Shown in pieces: positions 18,299-26,951 of a stretch of DNA of 64,000 nt. The DNA is from Pseudomonas syringae KCTC 12500 (GTDB lineage: Bacteria; Pseudomonadota; Gammaproteobacteria; Pseudomonadales; Pseudomonadaceae): the NCBI RefSeq assembly GCF_000507185.2, contig NZ_AYTM02000002.1, forward strand, positions 4,685,501 through 4,749,500, read 5' to 3'. The notes beneath the pieces were generated by a model. The model did not search any database, was not told the DNA's origin, and saw nothing but the letters and a program-made list of their open reading frames with translations. The first letter of the stretch is position 1. Every line of letters begins with the position of its first letter. The translations under genes and the position numbers were made by a program.

Positions 18299-18388
18299 GT
18301 AGGAGCGAACGTGTTCGCGAACAGGCTTACCTGTTCTCTGAAAATGTTTCGTTTGAACAATTGTCTTCGCGAACAAGTTCGCTCCTAC
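18299..18388. repeat. REP pair in inverted orientation inside the dgo cluster
   Basis: The arms 18299-18321 and 18366-18388 are 23 bases long and match in inverted orientation with one mismatch (core GTAGGAGCGAAC...GTTCGCGAA). They fill the gap between dgoD (ends 18195) and the transporter (starts 18522). Fragments of the GACGC/GCGTC-type repeat flank them near 18220 and 18430-18450. Nothing else is recognised in this gap. Confidence 0.9.
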
Positions 18389-18521
18389 GGCCTTCGGCCA
18401 GAATCAAAAGCGCACTTGCGTATAACGATGAGCGCTCTGCGTGGGAACGAGAATCGGCGTGCCTTCAGCTCGGTTATATCGAAACACAGACCTCAATAAA
18501 TCCAACAAGAGGCTACATTCC

Positions 18522-19832
18522 ATGCGCACTCGAACTCTGGAGGGTGCGGCATCCCTGGTGACGCCGTCCCGCAAACGTTTCTTTATCATGGTGCTGCTGT
18601 TCATCACCGTAGTGATCAACTACCTGGACCGCAGCAACCTGTCGATTGCCGCACCAGCGCTGACCTCCGAGCTGGGCCTCGACCCGGTGCACGTCGGGCT
18701 GATCTTTTCCGCGTTCGGCTGGACCTACGCCGCCATGCAGCTGCCCGGGGGCTGGCTGGTGGACCGCGTACCGCCGCGCATTCTCTATACCGCAGCCCTG
18801 CTGCTGTGGTCCATCGCGACCATCATGCTCGGCTTCGCCGCCAGCTTCATCGCTCTGTTCGTACTGCGCATGGCGGTCGGTGCGCTGGAAGCACCTGCTT
18901 ATCCGATCAACAGTCGCGTGGTCACCACCTGGTTTCCCGAGCGCGAGCGGGCTACTGCCATCGGCGTCTATACCTCCGGGCAGTTCGTCGGTCTGGCGTT
19001 TTTGACCCCGGTACTGGCCTGGTTGCAGGCGCATTACGGCTGGCACATGGTGTTTGTCGCCACCGGTGGAGTCGGCGTGCTGTGGGCGTTGATCTGGTAC
19101 ACGGTGTATCGCGAGCCACGTGATTTCAAAGGCGTCAATCAGCAGGAGATCGAGCTGATTCAGGAGGGCGGCGGGCTAGTGGACATCCAGAAGTATGTCG
19201 AAAAACAGAAGCAGGCGTTCAGCTGGCTGGACCTGGGCATTGTGTTGAGCAGGCGCAAGCTGTGGGGTATCTACCTGGGCCAGTTCTGCCTGAACTCGAC
19301 GCTGTGGTTTTTCCTGACCTGGTTCCCGACCTACCTGGTGAAATACCGGGGTATGGACTTCATCAAGTCCGGCCTGCTGGCGTCGTTGCCGTTCCTCGCC
19401 GCATTCGTCGGTGTGCTGTGCTCGGGCTTCTTTTCCGACTGGCTGATCCGTCGCGGGCATAGCGTAGGCTTTGCACGCAAGTTGCCGATCATTGCCGGGC
19501 TGCTGATCTCGACCTCGATCATCGGTGCCAACTTCGTCGACTCCACGCCGCTGGTGATCACCTTTCTGGCGCTGGCGTTCTTCGGCAACGGTCTGGCGTC
19601 GATCACCTGGTCGCTGGTCTCGACCCTGGCACCGGCGCGCCTGCTGGGCCTGACCGGTGGCACGTTCAACTTCATCGGCAACCTCTCTGCCATCGCCACC
19701 CCGATCGTGATTGGCTTTCTGGCGTCGGGAGACTCGTTCGCGCCTGCCATCACTTACATTTCGGTCCTGGCGCTGCTGGGCGCGCTGTCGTACATCCTGC
19801 TGGTAGGGAAAGTGGAGCGTATCGAGCTCTGA
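18522..19832 (+). CDS. dgoT: MFS transporter, probable D-galactonate/H+ symporter
   Basis: The 436-residue inner-membrane protein has about twelve hydrophobic segments and belongs to the anion:cation symporter (phthalate permease) family. Its first helix FIMVLLFITVVINYLDRSNL and the motif LPGGWLVDRVPPR match DgoT/ExuT-type carriers. Substrate galactonate is inferred from position in the dgo cluster. The ATG at 18522 is chosen over 18441 because AAGAGG lies upstream and the earlier start would add residues encoded in the repeat-rich spacer. It may be transcribed separately from dgoD because of the 326-base gap with its REP pair. Confidence 0.88.
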   Translation: MRTRTLEGAASLVTPSRKRFFIMVLLFITVVINYLDRSNLSIAAPALTSELGLDPVHVGLIFSAFGWTYAAMQLPGGWLVDRVPPRILYTAALLLWSIATIMLGFAASFIALFVLRMAVGALEAPAYPINSRVVTTWFPERERATAIGVYTSGQFVGLAFLTPVLAWLQAHYGWHMVFVATGGVGVLWALIWYTVYREPRDFKGVNQQEIELIQEGGGLVDIQKYVEKQKQAFSWLDLGIVLSRRKLWGIYLGQFCLNSTLWFFLTWFPTYLVKYRGMDFIKSGLLASLPFLAAFVGVLCSGFFSDWLIRRGHSVGFARKLPIIAGLLISTSIIGANFVDSTPLVITFLALAFFGNGLASITWSLVSTLAPARLLGLTGGTFNFIGNLSAIATPIVIGFLASGDSFAPAITYISVLALLGALSYILLVGKVERIEL

Positions 19833-19911
19833 TGTCGACGCATCCGGACGCAGGCGGTGATAATGCCGCCGGTTTTCGATCTGAACCCTTTTGATCCGAG
19901 CAAGGCCTCTC

Positions 19912-20721
19912 ATGCACAACGATTCGATCACCCCTGAAAAGATTACCGGCAAGGACTCCGTACCCACCGGGACTCAGACCTTGCTGCGCGGGCTGGGGGT
20001 GGTGCAGGCGGTTGCCGGTGGCGCACGGGACCTCAAGGAAATCGCCCGGCTGATCGGCACCACGCGCAGCACCACGCACCGTCTGGCCAGTTGCCTGGTC
20101 GAGGAGCGTTACCTGCGCATCGTTCCTCAGGTGGGCTATCTGCTTGGGCCGAAACTGATCGAGCTGGGGTTTCAGGCGCGTGAAGAGGTGCCCCTGGCGA
20201 TGCTGGCCCGGCCGTATCTGGATCGCTTGTCCGAGCTGACCGGCGATACCGTGCATCTGGCAGTACGGGAAGGGGACGACGTGCTCTATCTGCACAAGAA
20301 TCCCGGTCGCAATGGTCCGGAAATGCGTTCGCGGGTCGGGCATCGGATGCCGATGGTGCGCACCGGTATCGGCAAGGCGCTGCTGCTGGACAGTGCTCAG
20401 TCCGAGTGGCAGCGGCTGTATGAAATCAGCATGCCGAGCACAGGCAGAAATCCGCTATTGCCTGCTCATGAGCAGCAAACCTGGGAACAGTTGAAGGCAC
20501 GGCGGGAGGAGTACGTAGAAGGAGGGTATGCATTCGATCTGGAGGACAACGAGCCGTCGATCCGTTGTGTCGCAGCGCCGGTACGTGATGCCAGCAAACA
20601 GATCGTTGCCGGCATCAGTGTCGCCAGTACCGTGCCCTACATGCCGTTGGAGAAGATGGCCGAGCTGGTTCCGCTGATCAAAACCATCGCAGCGGAACTC
20701 TCGGCCGATCTCGGCGGCTGA
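19912..20721 (+). CDS. IclR-family regulator of the galactonate cluster
   Basis: The 269-residue protein has an N-terminal winged helix (TLLRGLGVVQAVAGG, then LKEIARLIGTTRSTTHRLAS) and the IclR effector domain (YLDRLSELTGDTVHLAVREG ... GISVASTVPYM). It lies 79 bases after the transporter in the same orientation. IclR proteins usually sense an aromatic or sugar-acid metabolite and control adjacent genes, so it probably controls the dgo genes. E. coli uses a GntR-type DgoR instead. ATG 19912 is preferred; an in-frame upstream start at 19891 cannot be excluded. Confidence 0.9.
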   Translation: MHNDSITPEKITGKDSVPTGTQTLLRGLGVVQAVAGGARDLKEIARLIGTTRSTTHRLASCLVEERYLRIVPQVGYLLGPKLIELGFQAREEVPLAMLARPYLDRLSELTGDTVHLAVREGDDVLYLHKNPGRNGPEMRSRVGHRMPMVRTGIGKALLLDSAQSEWQRLYEISMPSTGRNPLLPAHEQQTWEQLKARREEYVEGGYAFDLEDNEPSIRCVAAPVRDASKQIVAGISVASTVPYMPLEKMAELVPLIKTIAAELSADLGG

Positions 20722-20732
20722 TCGGCAGTCGA

Positions 20733-21785
20733 TCAGGCCTTCAGCGTGGCCATGTCGATCACGAAGCGGTACTTCACGTCACCGGCCAGCATGCGCTCGT
20801 AGGCTTCGTTGATGTTGCGGATATCGAGCATTTCGATGTCGCAGGTGATGTCGTTCTCGGCGCAGAAATCCAGTACTTCCTGAGTTTCCGCGATACCGCC
20901 AATCAACGAACCGGCCAGCACGCGACGGCTCATTACCAGGTTGGCGGCGTGTACTGGCGGCTCGATCGGCTCGATCAGGCCGACCAGAATGTGGGCGCCG
21001 TCGAAACGCAGGGTTTCCAGGTAGGGGTTCAGGTCGTGTTGCACCGGAATGGTGTCGAGCAGGAAGTCGAAGTGCCCGGCAGCAGCCTTCATCTGTTCAG
21101 CGTCGGTGGATACGATCACATGATCGGCGCCTTGACGATGTGCTTCCTGAGCCTTGGCGGCGGAGCGGGTGAACAGGGTCACTTCAGCGCCCATGGCCTT
21201 TGCGAACTTGATGCCCATGTGGCCCAGACCGCCCATGCCCAGAATGCCGACCTTGTCGCCCGCCTTGACGCCGTAGTGCTTGAGCGGCGAATAGGTGGTG
21301 ATACCTGCGCAGAGAATAGGCGCAGCAGCGGCTGGGTCGAGTTTTTCCGGGACGCGCACGACGAAGTGCTCGGCGACCACGATGCTGTTCGAGTAACCGC
21401 CCATGGTGCTGCTGCCGTCCACGCGGTCCGGCGTTGCGTAAGTCATGGTCGGGCCTTCCAGGCAGTACTGCTCGAGGTCCGACTTGCAGGCCGAGCATTC
21501 GCGGCACGAATCGACCATGCAGCCGACACCGACCATGTCACCGACTTTGTATTTAGTGGCATTGGCGCCAGTGGCAGTGACGCGGCCAACGATTTCGTGG
21601 CCTGGCATCAGTGGGTAAACAGCAATGCCCCACTCGTTGCGCGCCTGGTGAATGTCGGAGTGGCAGACGCCGCAATAAAGGATTTCGATGGCAACGTCGT
21701 CGGCACGCAGAGCGCGACGTTCGAAGGTCATCGGGGCGAGGGGAGCGGTAGCTGACTGTGCGGCGTAACCGATAGCTGTGTACAT
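20733..21785 (-). CDS. Zinc-dependent NAD(P) alcohol dehydrogenase, YahK/cinnamyl-alcohol type
   Basis: The 350-residue medium-chain dehydrogenase/reductase probably reduces aldehydes. Catalytic-zinc residues are in CGVCHSDIHQARNEWG and MPGHEIVG. The structural-zinc cysteines are in CRECSACKSDLEQYC, and the cofactor loop is GILGMGGLGHMGIKF. The start at 21785 (MYTAIGYAAQ) is the family start; the frame runs 45 codons further upstream without homology. The gene faces away from an AraC-type regulator, an arrangement like yqhD/yqhC of E. coli, where the regulator answers aldehydes. Confidence 0.93.
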   Translation of the reverse strand: MYTAIGYAAQSATAPLAPMTFERRALRADDVAIEILYCGVCHSDIHQARNEWGIAVYPLMPGHEIVGRVTATGANATKYKVGDMVGVGCMVDSCRECSACKSDLEQYCLEGPTMTYATPDRVDGSSTMGGYSNSIVVAEHFVVRVPEKLDPAAAAPILCAGITTYSPLKHYGVKAGDKVGILGMGGLGHMGIKFAKAMGAEVTLFTRSAAKAQEAHRQGADHVIVSTDAEQMKAAAGHFDFLLDTIPVQHDLNPYLETLRFDGAHILVGLIEPIEPPVHAANLVMSRRVLAGSLIGGIAETQEVLDFCAENDITCDIEMLDIRNINEAYERMLAGDVKYRFVIDMATLKA

Positions 21786-21964
21786 GTTTGACCTCGCAAG
21801 ATGTAACGGAAGAGAGGCGAACCATTGTCCTGATACAGGCCCTTCGCGGCTATGGTGAATCCTCCGTGTTTCATGCCTATTCCTCCGGCCTGAAATTTCA
21901 GGGTCGGCGCTGAGGCGCAAATCTGCGATGATACGGCTGTCTGTTTCTCTGTCAGGCTGTGCTC

Positions 21965-22858
21965 ATGACCTTACCTGTTGTGCTGGATGGCAATGCCACC
22001 CTCGTTTCCCTGATCCAGCCGCTGGCAGTGCGCCCGGGGTTTGTCGCTACGCCGTTGCCGGAGGTCCGCGTGCTTTCGGCGTTTGGTTATGTCGCCAGCA
22101 GCCCGCAGATCTACGAGCCGAGCCTGATGATCGTGGTGCAGGGCAGCAAGGTCGCGTGCCTGGGGCCGCGCACGTTCGAATACGGCACCGGGCATTACCT
22201 GATTCAGGCGCTCTCTGTGCCGTTCAAGTGCGAAACGTTCGCCACTCCGGAAAAGCCGCTTTACGGCGTTTCAGTGGCCATCGACCGCGTGTTGCTCGGT
22301 GAGCTGGTGCAGGCGATGGGCCCGGTCACCGGGCACGAGAGTCAGGTGCAGACGCCGGAGTCCATGACCTCGGTGCGCATCGACAACACCATGCGCGACA
22401 GTGTCGAGCGTCTGCTGCGTTGTCTGCATGATCCGCTGGAGTGTCAGGCCATGGGCCAGGCACGGATTCGCGAGGTGCTGTATACCGCGCTGCGCGGACC
22501 GCAGTCGGGGGTGCTACGTGCGCTGGTCGAACAGCAGGGGCAGTTCGCACGAATTGCCTCGGCCGTGACCTACCTGCATGAGCATTATGACCACGCGTTG
22601 AACGTCGACACGCTGGCCAGTTGCGCGAACATGAGCACGTCGACCTTTCATGAGCATTTCAAGCGCAGCACGCTGTTGTCGCCGGTGCAGTACCTCAAGC
22701 GCCTGCGCCTGCTCAAGGCTCAGCAATTGCTGGTGGCCGAGGGCCTGGGTGTGGCGCAGGTCGCGTTGAAGGTCGGCTATCAAAGCGCGTCGCAGTTCAG
22801 TCGTGAATACAAACGTTACTTTGAGCGCAGACCGGGCGAAGAGGGATGTAGGGTTTAG
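21965..22858 (+). CDS. AraC-family transcriptional regulator (YqhC-like)
   Basis: The 297-residue protein has an N-terminal AraC_N-type cupin region (LSAFGYVASSPQIYEPSLMI, then VQGSKVACLGPRTFEYG) and a C-terminal double helix-turn-helix (VDTLASCANMSTSTFHEHFK, then VALKVGYQSASQFSREYKRY). This domain pairing is that of YqhC. Divergent transcription from the alcohol dehydrogenase suggests it activates that gene in response to reactive aldehydes. ATG 21965 is preferred to the GTG two codons upstream. Its stop codon lies inside the heptad array that follows. Confidence 0.92.
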   Translation: MTLPVVLDGNATLVSLIQPLAVRPGFVATPLPEVRVLSAFGYVASSPQIYEPSLMIVVQGSKVACLGPRTFEYGTGHYLIQALSVPFKCETFATPEKPLYGVSVAIDRVLLGELVQAMGPVTGHESQVQTPESMTSVRIDNTMRDSVERLLRCLHDPLECQAMGQARIREVLYTALRGPQSGVLRALVEQQGQFARIASAVTYLHEHYDHALNVDTLASCANMSTSTFHEHFKRSTLLSPVQYLKRLRLLKAQQLLVAEGLGVAQVALKVGYQSASQFSREYKRYFERRPGEEGCRV

Positions 22859-22975
22859 CTGCAAGCTTCAAGCCGCAAGCTTCAAGATCAAAGCTTGTAG
22901 CTTGTAGCTTGTAGCTTGTAGCTTGTAGCTTGTAGCTTGTAGCTTGTAGCTTGTAGCTTGTAGCTTGCAGCTGCT
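22857..22975. repeat. Heptanucleotide array, 17 in-register 7-mers
   Basis: The block reads as consecutive 7-mers that all begin AG. There are five degenerate units (AGCTGCA, AGCTTCA, AGCCGCA, AGCTTCA, AGATCAA), ten perfect AGCTTGT units (22892-22961), then AGCTTGC and AGCTGCT. The first units pair with the last ones (AGCTGCAAGC with GCTTGCAGCT), so the array can fold into a long hairpin. It starts in the stop codon of the AraC gene and ends five bases before the stop of the convergent ETF-QO gene, filling the whole gap. Confidence 0.95.
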
Positions 22976-22980
22976 TCACC

Positions 22981-24636
22981 TCACATATTCGGGTAGGTCG
23001 GGCCGCCAGCGCCTTCCGGTGCTACCCAGGTGATGTTCTGCGACGGGTCCTTGATGTCGCAGGTCTTGCAGTGCACGCAGTTCTGCGCGTTGATCTGGAA
23101 GCGTTTCTCGCCGTCTTCCTTGGTGATGACTTCATACACGCCAGCCGGGCAGTAGCGCTGAGCCGGCTCGTCATACAGCGGCAGGTTCTTGCTGATCGGG
23201 ATGCTCGGATCGGTCAGCTTCAGGTGGCAGGGCTGTTCCTCTTCATGGTTGGTGCTGGAGAGGAATACCGAACTGAGCTTGTCGAAGCTGAGCTTGCCGT
23301 CGGGTTTCGGGTAGTCGATCTTCTTCGAGTCGGCTGCGAGCTTTAGGCAGGCGTAGTCCGGCTTGGTGTCGTGCAGCGTGAACGGCAGCTTGCCACCGAA
23401 AATGTTCTGATCGATGAAGTTGAATGCGCCGCCCTTGATCGCGCCGTATTTGTGGATCGCCACGCCAAAGTTGCGGCTGGCGAACAGTTCTTCATGCAGC
23501 CAGCTGGCCTTGAAGGCGTCCACGTAGGCGTCCAGCACGTCGCCGCCTTCCTTGCCGGCGAGCAGCGCGTCGGCTACCGAATCGGCAGCCAGCATGCCTG
23601 ACTTCATCGCCGTATGGCTGCCCTTGATCTTGGCGAAATTCAGCGTGCCCAGATCGCAGCCGATCAGCGCGCCGCCGGGGAAGACCATCTTCGGCAGGGA
23701 GTTCAAGCCACCCTTGGCAATCGCGCGGGCACCGTAGCTGATGCGCTTGCCGCCTTCCAGGTACTGCTTGACCACCGGGTGATGCTTGTAGCGCTGGAAT
23801 TCGTCGAACGGCGAGAGGTACGGGTTGCTGTAGGATAGGTCGATGATCAGGCCGACCACGACCTGATTGTTTTCCAGGTGGTACAGGAACGAGCCGCCCG
23901 GATTGTCATCGTCCAGCGGCCAGCCGGCGGTGTGCACCACCAGCCCCTGTTCATGTTTAGCCGGATCGACTTCCCAGATTTCCTTGAGGCCGATAGCGTA
24001 ATGCTGCACGTCGGCTTCGTCGTCGAGCTTGAAGCGCTTGAGCAGCTGCTTGCCGATGTGACCACGGCAGCCTTCGGCGAACAGCGTGTACTTGGCGCGC
24101 AGTTCCATGCCGGGGGTGTACAGGCCTTCCTTCGGATTGCCTTCGCGGTCGACACCCAGGTCGCCGGTGATGATGCCGCGTACTACACCGTTTTCGTCGA
24201 ACAGCGCTTCCTGAGCGGCAAAGCCCGGATAGATTTCGACGCCGAGGTTTTCAGCCTGCTGCGCCAGCCAGCGGCACAGGTTGCCCAGCGAGATGATGTA
24301 GTTGCCATGGTTGTGCATGGTCTTGGGGACGAAAAAGTCCGGTATTTTCTGGGCTTTTTCGGCGTCGCGCAGCACATAGATGTCGTCGCGCTTGACCGGC
24401 GTGTTGAGCGGAGCGCCCAGTTCCTGCCAGTTCGGGAACAGTTCGTTCAGTGCGCGGGGCTCGAACACGGCACCGGAGAGGATGTGCGCACCGACTTCGG
24501 AGCCTTTTTCCACCACGCAGACGCTGATTTCCTGGCCAGCTTCAGCGGCCTTCTGTTTAAGGCGGCAAGCGGCAGAAAGCCCGGACGGGCCGGCTCCGAC
24601 GATAACGACGTCGAATTCCATGTATTCGCGTTCCAC
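22981..24636 (-). CDS. etfD: Electron transfer flavoprotein-ubiquinone oxidoreductase
   Basis: Passes electrons from ETF to the ubiquinone pool at the inner face of the membrane during fatty-acid and amino-acid oxidation. The 551-residue protein has an N-terminal FAD loop VVIVGAGPSGLSAACRL and the central GCDLGTLNFAKIKGSHTAMK. A C-terminal [4Fe-4S] region holds its cysteines in NCVHCKTCDIKDPSQN and in YCPAGVYE. No membrane-spanning helix is seen, as in the family. Upstream lie a strong promoter and a PsrA-type operator shared with the divergent etfBA. The name etfD or PA2953-like is by convention. Confidence 0.96.
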   Translation of the reverse strand: MEREYMEFDVVIVGAGPSGLSAACRLKQKAAEAGQEISVCVVEKGSEVGAHILSGAVFEPRALNELFPNWQELGAPLNTPVKRDDIYVLRDAEKAQKIPDFFVPKTMHNHGNYIISLGNLCRWLAQQAENLGVEIYPGFAAQEALFDENGVVRGIITGDLGVDREGNPKEGLYTPGMELRAKYTLFAEGCRGHIGKQLLKRFKLDDEADVQHYAIGLKEIWEVDPAKHEQGLVVHTAGWPLDDDNPGGSFLYHLENNQVVVGLIIDLSYSNPYLSPFDEFQRYKHHPVVKQYLEGGKRISYGARAIAKGGLNSLPKMVFPGGALIGCDLGTLNFAKIKGSHTAMKSGMLAADSVADALLAGKEGGDVLDAYVDAFKASWLHEELFASRNFGVAIHKYGAIKGGAFNFIDQNIFGGKLPFTLHDTKPDYACLKLAADSKKIDYPKPDGKLSFDKLSSVFLSSTNHEEEQPCHLKLTDPSIPISKNLPLYDEPAQRYCPAGVYEVITKEDGEKRFQINAQNCVHCKTCDIKDPSQNITWVAPEGAGGPTYPNM

Positions 24637-24746
24637 AGGCTATCTCCTACTCTCAAGGCTCACGGTGTTTTTATGGGCACTGCTTTTTTGGTTGCTGCAG
24701 GCCGACGCATGGAGGTATTGAACCGCCCCGTCTTTTAATGGTTCGC

Positions 24747-24775
24747 ATTATATCTACACCACTGCGCGGGTCCAA
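24747..24775 (-). promoter_or_regulatory. Sigma-70 promoter of the ETF-QO gene
   Basis: On the minus strand there is a -35 TTGGAC (24775-24770), a 17-base spacer and a perfect -10 TATAAT (24752-24747). The leader to the start codon would be about 105 bases. Confidence 0.78.
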
Positions 24776-24777
24776 TA

Positions 24778-24791
24778 CAAACGTTTGTTTG
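24778..24791. promoter_or_regulatory. PsrA-type operator upstream of the ETF-QO promoter
   Basis: CAAAC-GTTT-GTTTG fits the published PsrA motif (C/G)AAAC-N2-4-GTTT(G/C) with spacing 4. It starts two bases upstream of the -35 element of the ETF-QO promoter. PsrA is the fatty-acid-responsive TetR regulator of Pseudomonas. A weaker match, GAAAC-GAG-GTTCC, lies at 24909-24921 on the etfB side. Confidence 0.65.
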
Positions 24792-25015
24792 AATCGGCCG
24801 CAGGCCAGATAAATCAAAGACACCAGACTCGGAACTGGCCGATTTGGCGTATTGACCGGAAAAGGCGTTGCGGTCAATATACGGGCGGTTTTGCGTTTGC
24901 CGTAGGCTGAAACGAGGTTCCCGGATTGCGGGCAATCTCTCAAAAGGCATCAGGCAGACGCGCTGCAGGCAACAGGTCAACGTCGCACGGCGCATTTTAC
25001 ACACCCAGCCGCTGC

Positions 25016-25043
25016 TTGACGGGTGACTCCCGGCTTTTATATG
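25016..25043 (+). promoter_or_regulatory. Possible sigma-70 promoter of etfBA
   Basis: TTGACG (25016-25021), a 16-base spacer and TATATG (25038-25043) lie about 110 bases before etfB. The 519-base gap between the ETF-QO gene and etfB holds this, the divergent promoter and the PsrA-like sites; no gene is visible in it. Confidence 0.45.
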
Positions 25044-25155
25044 GCTTTTTAAAGCCGTCCGAATGGCCTGCACGCATAGCGATTGCTTGTTGAGGACACA
25101 TATCGATCGCCTGGTGCCGCCGGGCGACTTCTTTTCACCGGAGAGTGAGGAATCC

Positions 25156-25905
25156 ATGAAGGTTCTTGTAGCTGTCAAACGAGTGGTCGACTACAACGTC
25201 AAGGTTCGCGTCAAGGCGGACAACTCCGGCGTCGATCTTGCCAACGTCAAAATGTCCATGAACCCGTTCTGCGAAATCGCCGTTGAAGAGGCGGTTCGTC
25301 TTAAAGAGAAGGGCGTAGCCACCGAAATCGTCGTCGTCACCATCGGCCCGACCACCGCTCAGGAACAACTGCGTACCGCCCTGGCTCTGGGTGCCGACCG
25401 TGCCGTGCTGGTCGAGTCCGCCGAGGAACTGACTTCTCTGGCCGTGGCCAAGCTGCTCAAGGCCGTGGTCGACAAGGAGCAGCCACAACTGGTGATCCTT
25501 GGCAAACAGGCCATCGACAGTGATAACAATCAGACCGGCCAGATGCTGGCTGCTTTGAGCGGCTACCCGCAGGGTACGTTCGCATCCAAGGTTGAAGTGA
25601 CCGGTGACAAGGTCGCCGTAACCCGTGAAATCGACGGCGGCCTGCAGACCGTTTCCCTGAGCCTGCCAGCCATCGTGACCACGGACCTGCGTCTGAACGA
25701 GCCACGCTACGCTTCGCTGCCTAACATCATGAAGGCCAAGAAGAAGCCGCTCGAAGTGCTGACCCCGGATGCACTGGGCGTTTCCACGGCCTCGACCAAC
25801 AAGACCCTCAAGGTCGAAGCTCCGGCTGCACGCAGCGCAGGCATCAAGGTCAAGTCGGTGGCTGAACTGGTCGAGAAACTGAAAAACGAAGCGAAGGTAA
25901 TCTAA
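25156..25905 (+). CDS. etfB: Electron transfer flavoprotein subunit beta
   Basis: Binds AMP and forms the ETF heterodimer that collects electrons from acyl-CoA dehydrogenases. The 249-residue protein begins [19 protein letters not shown] and contains the recognition-loop region [16 protein letters not shown], plus the conserved [23 protein letters not shown] 25156 is chosen because GTGAGGA precedes it and it matches the family start; an in-frame upstream ATG at 25063 adds unrelated sequence. etfA begins directly after the stop codon. Confidence 0.97.
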   Translation: MKVLVAVKRVVDYNVKVRVKADNSGVDLANVKMSMNPFCEIAVEEAVRLKEKGVATEIVVVTIGPTTAQEQLRTALALGADRAVLVESAEELTSLAVAKLLKAVVDKEQPQLVILGKQAIDSDNNQTGQMLAALSGYPQGTFASKVEVTGDKVAVTREIDGGLQTVSLSLPAIVTTDLRLNEPRYASLPNIMKAKKKPLEVLTPDALGVSTASTNKTLKVEAPAARSAGIKVKSVAELVEKLKNEAKVI

Positions 25906-26835
25906 ATGACGATCCTGGTTATCGCTGAACACGACAATGCGACCGTAGCCCCGGCTACGCTCAACACCCTTGCTGCTGCCCAGAAGATCGGCGGTGACAT
26001 TCATTTGCTGGTGGCCGGTTCCGGCGTGAGCGCCGTTGCCGACGCAGCCGCCAAAATTGCCGGTGTGACCAAGGTCCTGGTGGCCGATCACGAAGCCTAC
26101 GCGCACCAACTGCCTGAAAACATCGCACCGCTGGTCGTGGAACTGGCTGCGGGCCATAGCCATGTTATGGCTGCGGCAACGTCCAATGGCAAGAACATCC
26201 TGCCGCGTGTCGCTGCGCAGCTGGATGTTGACCAGATCTCCGAGATCGTATCGGTGGTTTCCGCTGACACCTTCACTCGTCCGATCTATGCCGGTAATGC
26301 CATCGCCACCGTGCAGTCGACGGCTGCGGTCAAGGTCATCACCGTGCGTGCCACCGGCTTCGACCCGGTGGCTGCAGAGGGTGGCTCGGCCGCTGTTGAA
26401 GCGGTATCGGCTGCTCACGATGCCGGCAAGTCCAGCTTCGTTGGTGAAGAACTGGCCAAATCCGATCGTCCGGAGCTGACAGCAGCGAAGATCGTGGTTT
26501 CCGGTGGTCGCGGCATGCAGAACGGCGACAACTTCAGGCACCTGTACACGCTGGCCGACAAGCTCGGTGCGGCAGTGGGCGCTTCCCGTGCTGCGGTCGA
26601 TGCCGGTTTCGTACCCAACGACATGCAGGTCGGTCAGACTGGCAAGATCGTTGCTCCTCAGCTATACATCGCGGTCGGTATTTCCGGTGCCATTCAGCAT
26701 CTGGCCGGTATGAAGGATTCCAAGGTGATCGTTGCGATCAACAAGGATGAAGAGGCGCCGATCTTCCAGGTCGCCGATTACGGTCTGGTGGCTGACTTGT
26801 TCGAAGCCATCCCCGAGCTGGAGAAGCTGGTTTAA
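25906..26835 (+). CDS. etfA: Electron transfer flavoprotein subunit alpha
   Basis: Carries the FAD of ETF. The 309-residue protein has the C-terminal FAD-binding domain with [36 protein letters not shown] and [20 protein letters not shown]. Its ATG follows the etfB stop without a gap, so translation is coupled. A terminator at 26860-26928 ends the operon. Confidence 0.98.
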   Translation: MTILVIAEHDNATVAPATLNTLAAAQKIGGDIHLLVAGSGVSAVADAAAKIAGVTKVLVADHEAYAHQLPENIAPLVVELAAGHSHVMAAATSNGKNILPRVAAQLDVDQISEIVSVVSADTFTRPIYAGNAIATVQSTAAVKVITVRATGFDPVAAEGGSAAVEAVSAAHDAGKSSFVGEELAKSDRPELTAAKIVVSGGRGMQNGDNFRHLYTLADKLGAAVGASRAAVDAGFVPNDMQVGQTGKIVAPQLYIAVGISGAIQHLAGMKDSKVIVAINKDEEAPIFQVADYGLVADLFEAIPELEKLV

Positions 26836-26859
26836 GCCACGCGCTTCCACTATAAAGAG

Positions 26860-26928
26860 AACCCGTTCCATTCGGGGTTCGCACACCAGCGGTTTATGGT
26901 GCGCCTGCCCGGATCGAACGGGTTTTTT
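26860..26928 (+). terminator. Intrinsic terminator after etfA
   Basis: The outer stem AACCCGTTC/GAACGGGTT (26860-26868/26916-26924) runs into TTTTTT. Between its arms lies an inner hairpin CACCA/TGGTG (26884-26888/26897-26901). Confidence 0.85.
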
Positions 26929-26951
26929 ATTGGGTATCGAAAGGACTTCTC

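Noticed and set aside
18441..18521. Longer N-terminus for the galactonate transporter
   Set aside because: The extra codons lie in repeat-flanked spacer, show no similarity to the family and precede a good ribosome-binding site for the inner ATG.
22892..22961. Regular array as a possible CRISPR
   Set aside because: Repeat units are 7 bases and directly tandem, with no spacers and no cas genes.
22797..22979. A 60-codon minus-strand frame with a repeated 7-residue peptide
   Set aside because: It is the translation of the heptanucleotide array (three units make 21 bases) and reaches into the AraC gene. No start signal is seen.
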